Positions 32,084 to 40,403 of a DNA stretch of 64,000 nucleotides are shown here, piece by piece. The position numbers were made by a program, and so were the translations under genes. The stretch spans positions 1 through 64,000 of the forward strand of contig NZ_JAIUHR010000004.1 in assembly GCF_020165195.1 (NCBI RefSeq), read 5' to 3'. The notes beneath the pieces were generated by a model that searched no databases, was not told the DNA's origin, and was given only the letters and a program-made list of their open reading frames with translations. Origin of the DNA: Mesorhizobium sp. CA14. Lineage in GTDB: Bacteria > Pseudomonadota > Alphaproteobacteria > Rhizobiales > Rhizobiaceae. Numbering within the stretch: position 1 is the stretch's first letter; each line of letters opens with the position of its first letter.

Positions 32084-32596
32084 ATGGCTGAGATCAAGGA
32101 CCGCGAGAACGCGCTCATCATGGAAACGACCAAGGGCCCGGTCGTCATCGAGATGTACCCTGAATTGGCGCCCGGGCACGTCGCCCGCATCAAGGAACTG
32201 GCGCGTGAGGGCGCCTATGACGGCGTGGTGTTCCATCGCGTCATCGACGGCTTCATGGCGCAGACCGGCGACGTCAAGTTCGGCAATTCCTCGAAGCCCA
32301 CCTACGCGCCGTCACGCGCTGGCATGGGCGGCTCCGACAAGCCGGACCTCAAAGCCGAGTTCTCCAACGCCAATCACGGCCGCGGCGCCTGCTCGATGGC
32401 TAGAGCCCAGAATCCGAACTCGGCGAATTCGCAGTTCTTCATCTGCTTCGACGACGCCGCCTTCCTCAACCGCCAGTACACGGTGTGGGGCCAGGTCATC
32501 GAAGGCATGGAGAATGTCGACAAGATCAAGCGCGGCGAGCCGGTGCAGGATCCCGACAAGATCGTGTCGCTGAAGGTCGCGGCAGACGTCAAGTAA
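32084..32596 (+). CDS. ppiB: Cytoplasmic cyclophilin peptidyl-prolyl isomerase
   Basis: 170 aa without a signal peptide. FHRVIDGFMAQTGDVKFGN, SMARAQNPNSANSQFFICF and YTVWGQVIEGMENVDKIKRG carry the catalytic Arg (FHRV), Phe and Gln residues of cyclophilins. ATG 32084 has AAAAGGA upstream. A tandem duplication with the exported copy just upstream is evident. Confidence 0.94.
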   Translation: MAEIKDRENALIMETTKGPVVIEMYPELAPGHVARIKELAREGAYDGVVFHRVIDGFMAQTGDVKFGNSSKPTYAPSRAGMGGSDKPDLKAEFSNANHGRGACSMARAQNPNSANSQFFICFDDAAFLNRQYTVWGQVIEGMENVDKIKRGEPVQDPDKIVSLKVAADVK

Positions 32597-32606
32597 GGGC
32601 GGAACG

Positions 32607-33056
32607 ATGATGGGCGCTGTCTGGTCCCTGCTCGGCATCCTGTCCGGCGCCTTCATCGCCATCCAGGCGCCGATCAATTCGCAGTTGGCAAAGGGCCTCG
32701 GCCTTCCGGTCGCGGCCGCCGCGTTCTCCTTCCTGTCCGGCGCCGTCGTGCTTGGCATCATCGCCGTCGCGGTGGTGAAGCTGCAGGGCATCTCGCTCGA
32801 CTGGAAAGCGCCGGCGCCCTGGCTGTTCGTTGCCGGCGGTATGCTCGGCGGCTTCTATGTGACGCTGTCGACGATTCTGACGCCACGTATCGGCGCGGCG
32901 GCGCTCATGGCCTTCCTGGTCGCCGGCCAGCTGATCGCCGGCATGCTGATCGACCGCGCCGGCTTCCTTGGCGTGGCGGTGCGCGAAATCTCGCTTGGCC
33001 GCGTCGCCGGCGCCGTGCTTCTGCTTGCCGGGGCGCTGCTCATCCGGCTCTACTGA
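32607..33056 (+). CDS. DMT/YdcZ-type (DUF606) membrane protein
   Basis: 149 aa with five hydrophobic helices. [38 protein letters not shown] and the C-terminal [19 protein letters not shown] fit the DUF606/YdcZ half-size members of the drug/metabolite transporter superfamily. These often act as dimers; the substrate is unknown. It lies between ppiB (10 bp) and queA (stop overlaps the queA ATG), so it is part of that operon. Confidence 0.85.
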   Translation: MMGAVWSLLGILSGAFIAIQAPINSQLAKGLGLPVAAAAFSFLSGAVVLGIIAVAVVKLQGISLDWKAPAPWLFVAGGMLGGFYVTLSTILTPRIGAAALMAFLVAGQLIAGMLIDRAGFLGVAVREISLGRVAGAVLLLAGALLIRLY

Positions 33057-34144
33057 TGCGCGTCGACCTGTTCGACTTCGACCTGCCGGAGGAGCGCATC
33101 GCGCTTCGCCCGGCAGAGCCGCGCGACAGCGCCAGGCTGCTGGTCGTCAAACCGGGCGAAACGCCGCAGGATCGCATCGTCTCCGATCTGCCGTCGCTGC
33201 TTCGCGAAGGCGACGTGCTGGTGTTCAACGACACCAAGGTTATTCCGGCGCAACTGAAGGGCATGCGCAAGCGCGGCGAGGCGGTGGCGCAGGTCGAGGC
33301 GACGCTGCATATGCGGGTGGCGCCGAACCGCTGGCAGGCCTTCATGCGCCCGGGAAAACGCATCGCCGCCGGCGACCGCATCCACTTCGGCCATGATCAG
33401 AATTCCTGCTTCCTCGGCCAGCTCGACGCCACGGTGCTCGAAAAGGGCGAGGCGGGCGAGGCGCTGCTCGGCTTCGATCTTTCCGGGCCGTTCCTCGACG
33501 AGGCACTGCACGCCGTCGGCCATATTCCGCTGCCGCCCTATATCGCCTCGAAGCGCGATGACGACGAGCGCGACCGCGCCGATTACCAGACCATCTATGC
33601 CAGGGAAGAGGGCGCAGTCGCTGCCCCCACCGCCGGCCTGCATTTCACGCCGGAGCTGTTCGCCGCGCTCGACGCCAAAGGCATCGAGCGCCGCTTCGTC
33701 ACGCTGCATGTCGGCGCCGGCACCTTCCTGCCGGTGAAAGCGGACGACACGGCCGATCACAAGATGCATGCCGAGACCGGTTCGGTGAGCCCGGAGACGG
33801 CGGCGGCGCTCAACGCGGCGAAGGCGCGGGGAGGGCGGATCGTCTGCGTCGGCACGACATCGCTGCGCCTGCTCGAGAGCGCGGCGCGCGCGGATGGCAG
33901 GATCGAGCCCTGGTCCGGACCCACCGACATCTTCATCACGCCCGGCTACCGGTTCCGCACGGCCGATATGCTGATGACCAATTTCCATCTGCCGCGCTCG
34001 ACGCTGTTCATGCTGGTCTCGGCCTTCAGCGGGCTCGAGACGATGCGTGCGGCCTATGCGCATGCCGTCGAGAACCGCTACAGGTTCTATTCCTATGGCG
34101 ACGCCAGCCTGCTTTACCGAGCGGAGACGAGCGATGGACGATGA
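33056..34144 (+). CDS. queA: S-adenosylmethionine:tRNA ribosyltransferase-isomerase
   Basis: 362 aa. It transfers and rearranges the ribosyl group of SAM onto preQ1 in tRNA to make epoxyqueuosine. Typical motifs: [68 protein letters not shown], and [12 protein letters not shown]. Start ATG 33056 overlaps the preceding stop. tgt follows, so both enzymes flanking the queuosine pathway are together. Confidence 0.97.
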   Translation: MRVDLFDFDLPEERIALRPAEPRDSARLLVVKPGETPQDRIVSDLPSLLREGDVLVFNDTKVIPAQLKGMRKRGEAVAQVEATLHMRVAPNRWQAFMRPGKRIAAGDRIHFGHDQNSCFLGQLDATVLEKGEAGEALLGFDLSGPFLDEALHAVGHIPLPPYIASKRDDDERDRADYQTIYAREEGAVAAPTAGLHFTPELFAALDAKGIERRFVTLHVGAGTFLPVKADDTADHKMHAETGSVSPETAAALNAAKARGGRIVCVGTTSLRLLESAARADGRIEPWSGPTDIFITPGYRFRTADMLMTNFHLPRSTLFMLVSAFSGLETMRAAYAHAVENRYRFYSYGDASLLYRAETSDGR

Positions 34145-34403
34145 TCTCGAGAAAATGGACCGCGATACGCTGATCGCGGAGGTGAAGAAGCTGCGCGCCG
34201 GCATCCGCGCGCATCGCGACACGACCGGGCATGATCTGTGCTGGCATCACCCCGATCTCTGGGACCTTTTGCCGGAAAAGACCGAGCCGTCGATCGCCGT
34301 GCCGCCATGGCCGAAATTCATGCGCGGCTGCATCCGCTACCGGCAGTCGCTCGACGAGCAGGCGCCCGGGGCGCCGGTGCACGACAAGGAATTCAATGGC
34401 TGA
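34134..34403 (+). CDS. Small protein between queA and tgt
   Basis: 89 aa. An N-terminal helical, acidic segment [20 protein letters not shown] is followed by [20 protein letters not shown] and [15 protein letters not shown]. Cys, His and Trp cluster in [12 protein letters not shown]. It overlaps queA by 11 bp and tgt by 8 bp, so all three are translationally coupled. No function is known; the coupling suggests a role tied to tRNA modification or merely a passenger in the operon. Confidence 0.75.
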   Translation: MDDDLEKMDRDTLIAEVKKLRAGIRAHRDTTGHDLCWHHPDLWDLLPEKTEPSIAVPPWPKFMRGCIRYRQSLDEQAPGAPVHDKEFNG

Positions 34404-35526
34404 GACTTTTTCCTTCCGCGTGCTTGCCACCGACGGTAAGGCGCGGCGTGGCCTCGTCTCGATGCCGCGCGGCGAGATCCGCACGCCTGCCTTCATGCCG
34501 GTCGGTACCGGCGGCACCGTCAAGACCATGTATATGGATCAGGTGCGCGGCGTCGGCGCCGACATCATCCTTGGCAACACCTACCATCTGATGCTGCGGC
34601 CGGGCGCCGAGCGCGTGGCCAGACTCGGCGGCCTGCATGAGTTCGCGCGCTGGCCATATCCGATCCTGACCGACAGCGGCGGCTTCCAGGTCATGTCGCT
34701 GTCGAAGCTCAGGAAACTGACCGAACAGGGCGTCACCTTCCGCTCGCATATCGACGGCGCAGCTTACGAAATGTCGCCGGAGCGGTCGATCGAGATCCAG
34801 GGACTGCTCGATTCCGATATCCAGATGCAGCTCGACGAATGCACGGCACTTCCGGCCAAGCCGAAGGAAATCGAGCGCGCCATGGAATTGTCGCTGCGCT
34901 GGGCCGAGCGCTGCAAGACCGCGTTCGGCGACCAGCCCGGCAAAGCGATGTTCGGCATCGTCCAGGGCGGCGACAGCGCGCCGATGCGCGTGCGTTCGGC
35001 GCAGGCGCTGAAGGCGATGGATCTGAAGGGCTATGCCGTCGGCGGGCTGGCGGTCGGCGAGCCGCAGCCGGTGATGCTGGAGATGCTCGACATCACCTGC
35101 CCGGAACTGCCGGCCGACAGACCGCGCTACCTGATGGGCGTCGGCACGCCGGACGACATATTGAAATCGGTGGCGCGCGGCATCGACATGTTCGACTGCG
35201 TGATGCCGACGCGTGCCGGCCGCCACGGCCTTGCCTACACGCGCCGCGGCAAGGTCAATCTCAGGAATGCCCGCCATGCCGACGATCCGCGGCCGCTCGA
35301 CGAGGAAAGCGATTGCCCGGCCGCGCGCGATTATTCGCGCGCCTATCTGCATCACCTCGTGCGCTCGCAGGAAGCGCTCGGCGCCATGCTGCTGACCTGG
35401 AACAATCTGTCCTACTATCAGAAGCTGATGCAGGACATCCGGGCAGCCATCGAGGCGCAAGCCTTCGAAGCGCGCGCCGCCGAGATCGCCGAAGGCTGGG
35501 TGCGGGGCGATATTCCGGCGCTTTGA
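34396..35526 (+). CDS. tgt: tRNA-guanine transglycosylase, zinc site lost
   Basis: 376 aa. It exchanges guanine-34 for preQ1 in GU(N) tRNAs. The substrate site is intact: [22 protein letters not shown] and the nucleophile Asp in FDCVMPTR. The Zn motif CxCxxC(29)H of classical TGT is broken. Ser305, Cys307, Ala310 (SDCPAAR) and Asn336 (TWNN) stand where Cys, Cys, Cys and His are expected; only Cys307 remains. Position 336 is exactly 29 residues from Cys307, as His349 is from Cys320 in the Zymomonas enzyme. Confidence 0.95.
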   Translation: MAETFSFRVLATDGKARRGLVSMPRGEIRTPAFMPVGTGGTVKTMYMDQVRGVGADIILGNTYHLMLRPGAERVARLGGLHEFARWPYPILTDSGGFQVMSLSKLRKLTEQGVTFRSHIDGAAYEMSPERSIEIQGLLDSDIQMQLDECTALPAKPKEIERAMELSLRWAERCKTAFGDQPGKAMFGIVQGGDSAPMRVRSAQALKAMDLKGYAVGGLAVGEPQPVMLEMLDITCPELPADRPRYLMGVGTPDDILKSVARGIDMFDCVMPTRAGRHGLAYTRRGKVNLRNARHADDPRPLDEESDCPAARDYSRAYLHHLVRSQEALGAMLLTWNNLSYYQKLMQDIRAAIEAQAFEARAAEIAEGWVRGDIPAL

Positions 35527-35534
35527 CGCCGCCA

Positions 35535-35580
35535 TTTGTTTTGACGCAATTCCGGACGGAAAATCGCTTCGCCCTTTTCT
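35535..35580. repeat. Truncated copy of the dispersed repeat after tgt
   Basis: TTTGTTTTGACGCAATTCCG begins the module-two core. It reads GGACGGAAAATCGCTT and then stops at CCCTTTTCT, without the CTGGAATTGC right arm. It lies between tgt and the convergent DUF4864 gene. Confidence 0.75.
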
Positions 35581-35586
35581 GATCGC

Positions 35587-36006
35587 TCAGGTGCTGACCG
35601 AGGTTGAAGCGCGCAGGCTGCAGCCGGTGATCTTGAAACTGCCGTCCGCCTGCTGCTGCAGCGTATAGACCGCCTCATAGTCCTTGCCGTCGGGCCCGAC
35701 GATCAGCACCTGCTGGACGATCGAACCGGGCCCGGTTTCCTCGACCTTGCCGAAGGAATAGGATTGGGGTTTTCGTACCGGTGCGTAGCCATTCGTCACC
35801 ATGTTCATGAAGGTGTCGACGCTCGGAAAGATCTGCTTCACGTTCGGCGCGGCGAAACTGTAGGCGGTGGCGCCGTCATCGGCGATGAAGGCTTTCAACT
35901 GGCTGTCGATGACCGTCTGCGCGGCCTTGATCTCGGCGTCGCCGGCAAAGGCGAGCGAGGCTATCAACATCGGAACAAGAGCTAGTGCGAACAATGCGCG
36001 GCGCAT
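35587..36006 (-). CDS. DUF4864-type exported protein
   Basis: 139 aa from ATG 36006; the signal peptide MRRALFALALVPMLIASLAFA defines this start. The mature part AAQTVIDSQLKAFIADDGATA, FAAPNVKQIFPSVDTFM, NGYAPVRKPQSYSFG, QQVLIVGPDGKDYEAVYTL and ITGCSLR fits DUF4864, a snoaL-like periplasmic family of unknown role. Divergent from the Lrp/AsnC domain gene. Confidence 0.85.
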   Translation of the reverse strand: MRRALFALALVPMLIASLAFAGDAEIKAAQTVIDSQLKAFIADDGATAYSFAAPNVKQIFPSVDTFMNMVTNGYAPVRKPQSYSFGKVEETGPGSIVQQVLIVGPDGKDYEAVYTLQQQADGSFKITGCSLRASTSVST

Positions 36007-36217
36007 GGCCTGCCTCCCGGAATTCGCTTGGCGAACGAATCTAACATACGCGCCGAGGCATGGCGTGGTTTCACCGAGCTGCGCAGATTTCGCCATTTCA
36101 GCGTCGGGAGGCGGGACCAGGTGCTCTTCGAGGTGCGCGGCGCGTGAAGCTTGAAAGCCGGGCAGCAGTCTGCCACAAGGGCCGCTTATCCATGAAGCAG
36201 GCTGGCAGGACCGGGCA

Positions 36218-36454
36218 ATGAAGGCATTTTTCGTGCAGATCAAGTGCGACCTGGGCAAGTCCTATGAGGTCGCCAGCGCGCTCGCCGATGCCGAGATCGC
36301 CTCCGAGATCTACTCGACCGCGGGCAATTACGACCTGCTCGCCAAATTCTATATCGACGACGAGGAAGACGTCGGCCATTTCGTCAACGAGCGGGTGCAG
36401 ATTCTGCCGGGAATCAAGGACACCTTCACCATCGTTACCTTCCGGGCGTTCTGA
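36218..36454 (+). CDS. Stand-alone Lrp/AsnC ligand-binding domain protein
   Basis: 78 aa, the RAM domain only: KAFFVQIKCDLGKSYEVASAL, STAGNYDLLAKFYI and GIKDTFTIVTFRAF. The DNA-binding helix-turn-helix of Lrp is absent, so it may sense amino acids and act on full Lrp proteins, or serve some other dimeric binding role. Such solo domains are frequent in bacteria. Monocistronic. Confidence 0.88.
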   Translation: MKAFFVQIKCDLGKSYEVASALADAEIASEIYSTAGNYDLLAKFYIDDEEDVGHFVNERVQILPGIKDTFTIVTFRAF

Positions 36455-36600
36455 CCCGGCCTGTCTGTGCCGCGCCGGGAAGCAGGAACTGACCCGGCCT
36501 TGCTGTCCATGCCTTGATTTTAGGCAATTTGCATAGAGTGGCCGTCACGGCTTCCCTAAATCACCGATTGCGCTTGATTTTCTCCGGCGAGGCCAGTGAA

Positions 36601-38037
36601 ATGGCCTCAGAGGGGAGTACGCGATTGGCAGCGTTCGACGAAATGCTTCCGGAAGTCTCCGGATTGAGAAGACCTTATGAGGCTTACGATCGCTGGCTGA
36701 AGGAGCAGGACCCGGCCAGGCTTACCCAGAAGATGCAGGATGCCGAGCGTGTCTTCCGCAAGACCGGCATCACCTTTGCCGTCTATGGCGAGCAGGAAGC
36801 GTCCGAGCGGCTGATCCCTTTCGACATTGTCCCCCGCATCCTCTCCGGCCAGGAATGGCGGAGGCTGACGCAAGGCATCGAGCAGCGTGTGCAGGCGCTG
36901 AACGCCTTCCTCGACGATATCTACCACCGCCAGGAGATCCTGCGCGCCGGGCGCGTGCCCAAGGATCTGATCGCCAGAAACGAGGCCTTCCTGCCCGAGA
37001 TGATCGGGGTCAGGCCGCCGGCCGGCGTCTACACCCACATCATCGGCGTCGATATCGTCCGCATCTCTGAGAACGAGTTCTACGTGCTGGAGGACAATGC
37101 CCGCACGCCGTCGGGCGTCTCCTACATGCTGGAGAACCGCGAGACGATGATGCAGCTCTTTCCGGAGCTGTTCCAGAAGATCAAGGTTCGGCCGGTTGAG
37201 AATTATCCGCAGCTGCTGCGCCAGTCGCTGGCAGCGGTCAGGCCGCAAAGCGCAAAGGGCACGCCAACCATCGCAGTGCTGACGCCGGGTTCGTACAACT
37301 CGGCCTATTTCGAGCACGCGTTCCTTGCCGACCAGATGGGTGTGCAACTCGTCGAAGGGCAGGACCTACGTGTCGTCGACGGCCATGTCGCGATGCGAAC
37401 CACGGAAGGCTATAAGCAGATCGACGTGCTCTACCGGCGCGTCGACGACAACTTCCTCGATCCGCTGACTTTCCGGCCGGATTCCGCGCTTGGCGTGCCG
37501 GGCATCATGGACGTCTACCGCGCCGGCAACATCACGATCGCCAATGCGCCCGGCACCGGCATCGCCGACGACAAGGCGATTTATTCCTACATGCCGGAGA
37601 TCGTCGAGTTCTACACCGGCCGCAAGGCGATCCTCGGCAACATCCCGACCTGGCGCTGCTCGGAGCCGGACAGCCTCAAATATGTGCTCGAGCACATCGG
37701 CGAGCTGGTGATCAAGGAAGTGCACGGCTCGGGCGGCTACGGGATGCTGGTCGGCCCGGCGGCGACCAAGAAGGAATGTGAGGCGTTCGCCAAGAAGCTG
37801 CAGGCCAAACCCTCGAACTACATCGCCCAGCCGACGCTGGCGCTGTCGACCTGCCCGATCCTGACCGAAAAGGGCCTGTCGCCGCGCCATGTCGACCTTC
37901 GGCCATACGTGCTGGTTTCGGATCGTATCCAGATTGTGCCGGGCGGTTTGACACGCGTCGCGCTCAAGGAGGGGTCCCTGGTGGTCAATTCCTCACAGGG
38001 CGGCGGGACGAAAGATACGTGGGTGCTGGATGATTAG
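36601..38037 (+). CDS. Circularly permuted ATP-grasp protein (COG2308), Anbu cluster
   Basis: 478 aa from ATG 36601. PYEAYDRWLKEQDPARL, FYVLEDNARTPSGVSYMLEN, TPGSYNSAYFEHAFLADQMG, GVPGIMDVYRAGNITIANAPG and IKEVHGSGGYGML are hallmarks of the circularly permuted ATP-grasp family. Such enzymes probably ligate carboxylates to amines, making a peptide-like product. In many bacteria the gene is followed directly by alpha-E, transglutaminase and Anbu genes; here a 456-bp cassette comes between. Confidence 0.92.
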   Translation: MASEGSTRLAAFDEMLPEVSGLRRPYEAYDRWLKEQDPARLTQKMQDAERVFRKTGITFAVYGEQEASERLIPFDIVPRILSGQEWRRLTQGIEQRVQALNAFLDDIYHRQEILRAGRVPKDLIARNEAFLPEMIGVRPPAGVYTHIIGVDIVRISENEFYVLEDNARTPSGVSYMLENRETMMQLFPELFQKIKVRPVENYPQLLRQSLAAVRPQSAKGTPTIAVLTPGSYNSAYFEHAFLADQMGVQLVEGQDLRVVDGHVAMRTTEGYKQIDVLYRRVDDNFLDPLTFRPDSALGVPGIMDVYRAGNITIANAPGTGIADDKAIYSYMPEIVEFYTGRKAILGNIPTWRCSEPDSLKYVLEHIGELVIKEVHGSGGYGMLVGPAATKKECEAFAKKLQAKPSNYIAQPTLALSTCPILTEKGLSPRHVDLRPYVLVSDRIQIVPGGLTRVALKEGSLVVNSSQGGGTKDTWVLDD

Positions 38038-38039
38038 GA

Positions 38040-38067
38040 GCGAATAGAGAGTAGCGAATAGCGAGTA
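38040..38067 (+). repeat. Left heptamer array (four units)
   Basis: GCGAATA, GAGAGTA, GCGAATA, GCGAGTA, contiguous, then GGAAAAGG. Inverse orientation to the array at 38457-38491. Confidence 0.9.
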
Positions 38068-38089
38068 GGAAAAGGGGGATACGACGGCA

Positions 38090-38449
38090 ATCAATTCCTA
38101 CAGAGATCTGATTGTTTGGAAGGCGGCTTTGAGGTTGGCCGTGGACTGCTATTCGGCCACGAAAGATTTTCCGAACAGCGAAGCGTACGGAATGACCTCT
38201 CAGATACGACGCTCGGCGGCTTCCATCGCAGCAAATGTTGCGGAAGGTCACGGAAGAGAAAATACGGGAGCTTTCATTCAATTTCTTCGGGTAGCGCAGG
38301 GCTCTCTGAAAGAGTTGGAGACACATCTCATCCTGTGCGGAGAGGTTGGGCTGATGGTCGAAGCGAAGGTCGCCAGCTTGCTTGGCCAAACTGACGAAAT
38401 AGGAAAGATGCTACGTTCGATGATCCGGAGCCTGCAGCAAAAGTCATGA
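38090..38449 (+). CDS. Four-helix bundle protein (23S rRNA IVS-type, PF05635)
   Basis: About 119 aa. NSYRDLIVWKAALRLAVDCY, YGMTSQIRRSAASIAANVAE, GHGRENTGAFIQFLRVAQG and SLKELETHLILCGEVGL are the family pattern. The same family is encoded in intervening sequences of 23S rRNA genes, and its role is unknown. The frame is open from 38069 but has no ATG, GTG or TTG before the conserved start. ATC 38090 stands where MNSYRDL would begin, 11 bp after AGGGGG; TTG 38129 would lose the first helix. The start codon may be lost or non-standard. Base use is lower in G+C than its neighbours. Confidence 0.75.
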   Translation: MNSYRDLIVWKAALRLAVDCYSATKDFPNSEAYGMTSQIRRSAASIAANVAEGHGRENTGAFIQFLRVAQGSLKELETHLILCGEVGLMVEAKVASLLGQTDEIGKMLRSMIRSLQQKS

Positions 38450-38456
38450 AGTCTTT

Positions 38457-38491
38457 TACTCGCTACTCGCTACTCGCTATTCGCTATTCGC
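38457..38491 (-). repeat. Right heptamer array (five units)
   Basis: TACTCGC three times then TATTCGC twice, contiguous; inverse complement of the left array units. It ends 21 bp before the alpha-E gene. Confidence 0.9.
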
Positions 38492-38512
38492 TCGACACTG
38501 GAGCAAGCTGAT

Positions 38513-39454
38513 ATGCTTTTGGGCCGCACCGCCAACGGTCTCTACTGGATGAACCGCTATATCGAGCGGGCCGAAAACATGGCGCGTCTCGTCGATGCCG
38601 GCCTGCGCATGGCGCTGACGCGCACCCAGGATGCATCCGAAGAGTGGAACTCGGTGCTGCTCAGCGCCGGTTCGGATATCGCCTTCAGCCAGAAATACCA
38701 GGACTACACCGCCGCCAACGTCTCGGACTTCCTGCTGCGCGACACCTCCAACCCGTCGAGCACGATGTCGTCGATCGAGACGGCGCGCAACAATGCCCGA
38801 ATGGTGCGCACGGCGCTGACGCGCGAGACTTGGGAAAGCATCAACGAAGCCTGGATGTCGCTCAAGCGCATGCTGGCGAGGCCCATCGACGAACGCGACC
38901 TGCCGACGGTGCTCGATGCCATAAAGCGCGAGACGGCGCTGATCCGCGGTTCGTTCTACGGCACGATGCTGCGCAACGAGATTTTCGATTTCTCGCAGCT
39001 CGGCACCTATGTCGAACGCGCCGACAACACGGCGCGCATCCTCGACGTGAAATATTATGTGCTCCTACCTTCGCTGTCCTGGGTCGGCTCGACGCTGGAC
39101 AACTATCAGTGGGAGTCGATCCTGCGCTCGGTGTCGGCGCACCGTTCCTATCGCTGGGTTTATGAAGCCGACTACAAGCCGACCAATATCGCCGATTATC
39201 TGATCCTCAACGTGCGCATGCCGCGCTCGCTGACCTTCTGCTATCGCTTCCTCGGCGAGCATTTGAAATTCCTCGCCGACGATTACGGCGAGCGCCATGC
39301 CTGCCATGCTACGGCCGAGAAGATCCAGGCGATGCTCAGGAAGGGCTCGATCAAGGACATATTCGATCATGGCCTGCACGAGTTCCTGCACGAGTTCATT
39401 CGCGACAACACCAGGCTGGGCGACGAGATCGCCCAGGACTACCGGTTCCATTGA
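38513..39454 (+). CDS. Alpha-E domain protein (DUF403/COG2307), Anbu cluster
   Basis: 313 aa, almost wholly helical. It begins MLLGRTANGLYWMNRYIERA and continues with ENMARLVDAGLRMAL, SWVGSTLDNYQWESILRSV and FLGEHLKFLADDYG, the alpha-E pattern. ATG 38513 follows GGAGCAAGCTGAT. The role is unknown; it always keeps company with the ATP-grasp protein and transglutaminase, and the three are thought to act on one peptide or protein substrate. Confidence 0.9.
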   Translation: MLLGRTANGLYWMNRYIERAENMARLVDAGLRMALTRTQDASEEWNSVLLSAGSDIAFSQKYQDYTAANVSDFLLRDTSNPSSTMSSIETARNNARMVRTALTRETWESINEAWMSLKRMLARPIDERDLPTVLDAIKRETALIRGSFYGTMLRNEIFDFSQLGTYVERADNTARILDVKYYVLLPSLSWVGSTLDNYQWESILRSVSAHRSYRWVYEADYKPTNIADYLILNVRMPRSLTFCYRFLGEHLKFLADDYGERHACHATAEKIQAMLRKGSIKDIFDHGLHEFLHEFIRDNTRLGDEIAQDYRFH

Positions 39455-39475
39455 GCACGGCCGAGGGCGAACGCT

Positions 39476-40270
39476 ATGCGGCTCAAGATCACCCATCGCA
39501 CCGAGTATCGCTACGATCAGCCGGTGCAGTATCTGCTGCAGCGGCTGCGCCTGATCCCTTCCAGCGGGCGCACGCAGACCGTCGGCTCCTGGGCGATCAA
39601 GGTGGAAGGCGCGCGCGAGGAGGTGCGCTTCACCGACCATTTCGGCAATGACACACGGCTGGCGAGCGCCGAGAGCGGCCAGAACTCGATCATCGTCGAG
39701 GCGGCCGGAGACGTGACCACGCATGACACGGCGGGCGTGACCGGCCCGCATCAGGGCTTTGCGCCGCTCTGGTTGTTCGCACAGCAGACGCAACTCACCA
39801 CTGCGGGCGAGGGCATACGCGAACTTGCGGGCGCGGCCGGGCAGGGCACCGAGATCGAACGATTGCACCGGCTGATGGGCGCCATCCGCGAACGCGTCGC
39901 CTACAGACCGGGCACGACCAGCGTCGTGACGCCGGCGGAGGAAGCGCTGGCGCTGAAGTCCGGCGTCTGCCAGGACCACAGCCACATCTTCATCGCGGCA
40001 GCCGGCGCCCTCGGTTTTCCCGCTCGCTACGTCAGCGGCTATCTGATGATGGATGCGGCTGTCGAACAGGCAGCGAGCCATGCCTGGGCCGAGGCCTATG
40101 TCGTCGGGCTCGGATGGGTTGCCTTCGACCCGGCGAACGGTATCTCTCCCGACGAACGCTATGTGCGGGTGGCGACGGGCCGCGACTATCGCGACGCCTC
40201 GCCCGTGTCGGGGATACTCTTGGGACAGGCGCAAGAGAAGCTTGCCGTCACCGTCACGGTAGAGCAGTAA
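39476..40270 (+). CDS. Transglutaminase-like cysteine protease, Anbu cluster
   Basis: 264 aa. An N-terminal beta domain (LKITHRTEYRYDQPVQYLLQ) precedes the papain-like transglutaminase core with the full triad: Cys165 in SGVCQDHSH, His202 in ASHAWAEAY and Asp218 in FDPANG. The family cleaves or makes amide bonds. 21 bp after the alpha-E gene. It should act with Anbu, whose gene follows. Confidence 0.9.
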   Translation: MRLKITHRTEYRYDQPVQYLLQRLRLIPSSGRTQTVGSWAIKVEGAREEVRFTDHFGNDTRLASAESGQNSIIVEAAGDVTTHDTAGVTGPHQGFAPLWLFAQQTQLTTAGEGIRELAGAAGQGTEIERLHRLMGAIRERVAYRPGTTSVVTPAEEALALKSGVCQDHSHIFIAAAGALGFPARYVSGYLMMDAAVEQAASHAWAEAYVVGLGWVAFDPANGISPDERYVRVATGRDYRDASPVSGILLGQAQEKLAVTVTVEQ

Positions 40271-40288
40271 TCTGCGCCGGAATCGCTG

Positions 40289-40390
40289 GAGCGGTTCAGC
40301 GTTTGATAGAATCGCCGAACCGCTCTATCTCTTTGTTTTCACGCAATTCAGGGCGGAAAACCGCTGCGCGCTTTCCTGGAATTGCTTTAG
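40289..40390. repeat. Two-module dispersed repeat before the Anbu gene
   Basis: Module one: GAGCGGTTC (40289-40297) with GAACCGCTC (40317-40325). Module two: ACGCAATTCAGGGCGGAAAA through to CTGGAATTGCTTTAG. It fills most of the 133-bp gap before Anbu, so it lies in the mRNA or promoter of that gene. Confidence 0.8.
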
Positions 40391-40403
40391 CAGAAGAGCG
40401 ACC

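Larger units (their letters stand above)
38038..38493. mobile_element. Cassette bounded by inverted heptamer arrays, encoding a four-helix-bundle protein
   Basis: The 456 bp begin one base after the ATP-grasp stop with four heptamers of GCGAATA/GCGAGTA type (one variant, GAGAGTA) and end with five heptamers in inverse orientation (TACTCGC x3, TATTCGC x2). The ends share GAGCGAATA and AAAAG. Between them lies one gene of the 23S-rRNA-intervening-sequence type. The cassette separates two genes of a normally tight cluster, so I read it as an insertion. No transposase is present. Confidence 0.65.

Noticed and set aside
36453..36505. Repeated CTGACCCGGCCT between the Lrp-domain gene and the ATP-grasp gene
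   Set aside because: Two 12-bp copies 36 bp apart; too short to call a feature in high-G+C DNA.
38040..38491. CRISPR array
   Set aside because: Heptamers without spacers, in inverse orientation, with a coding gene between them.
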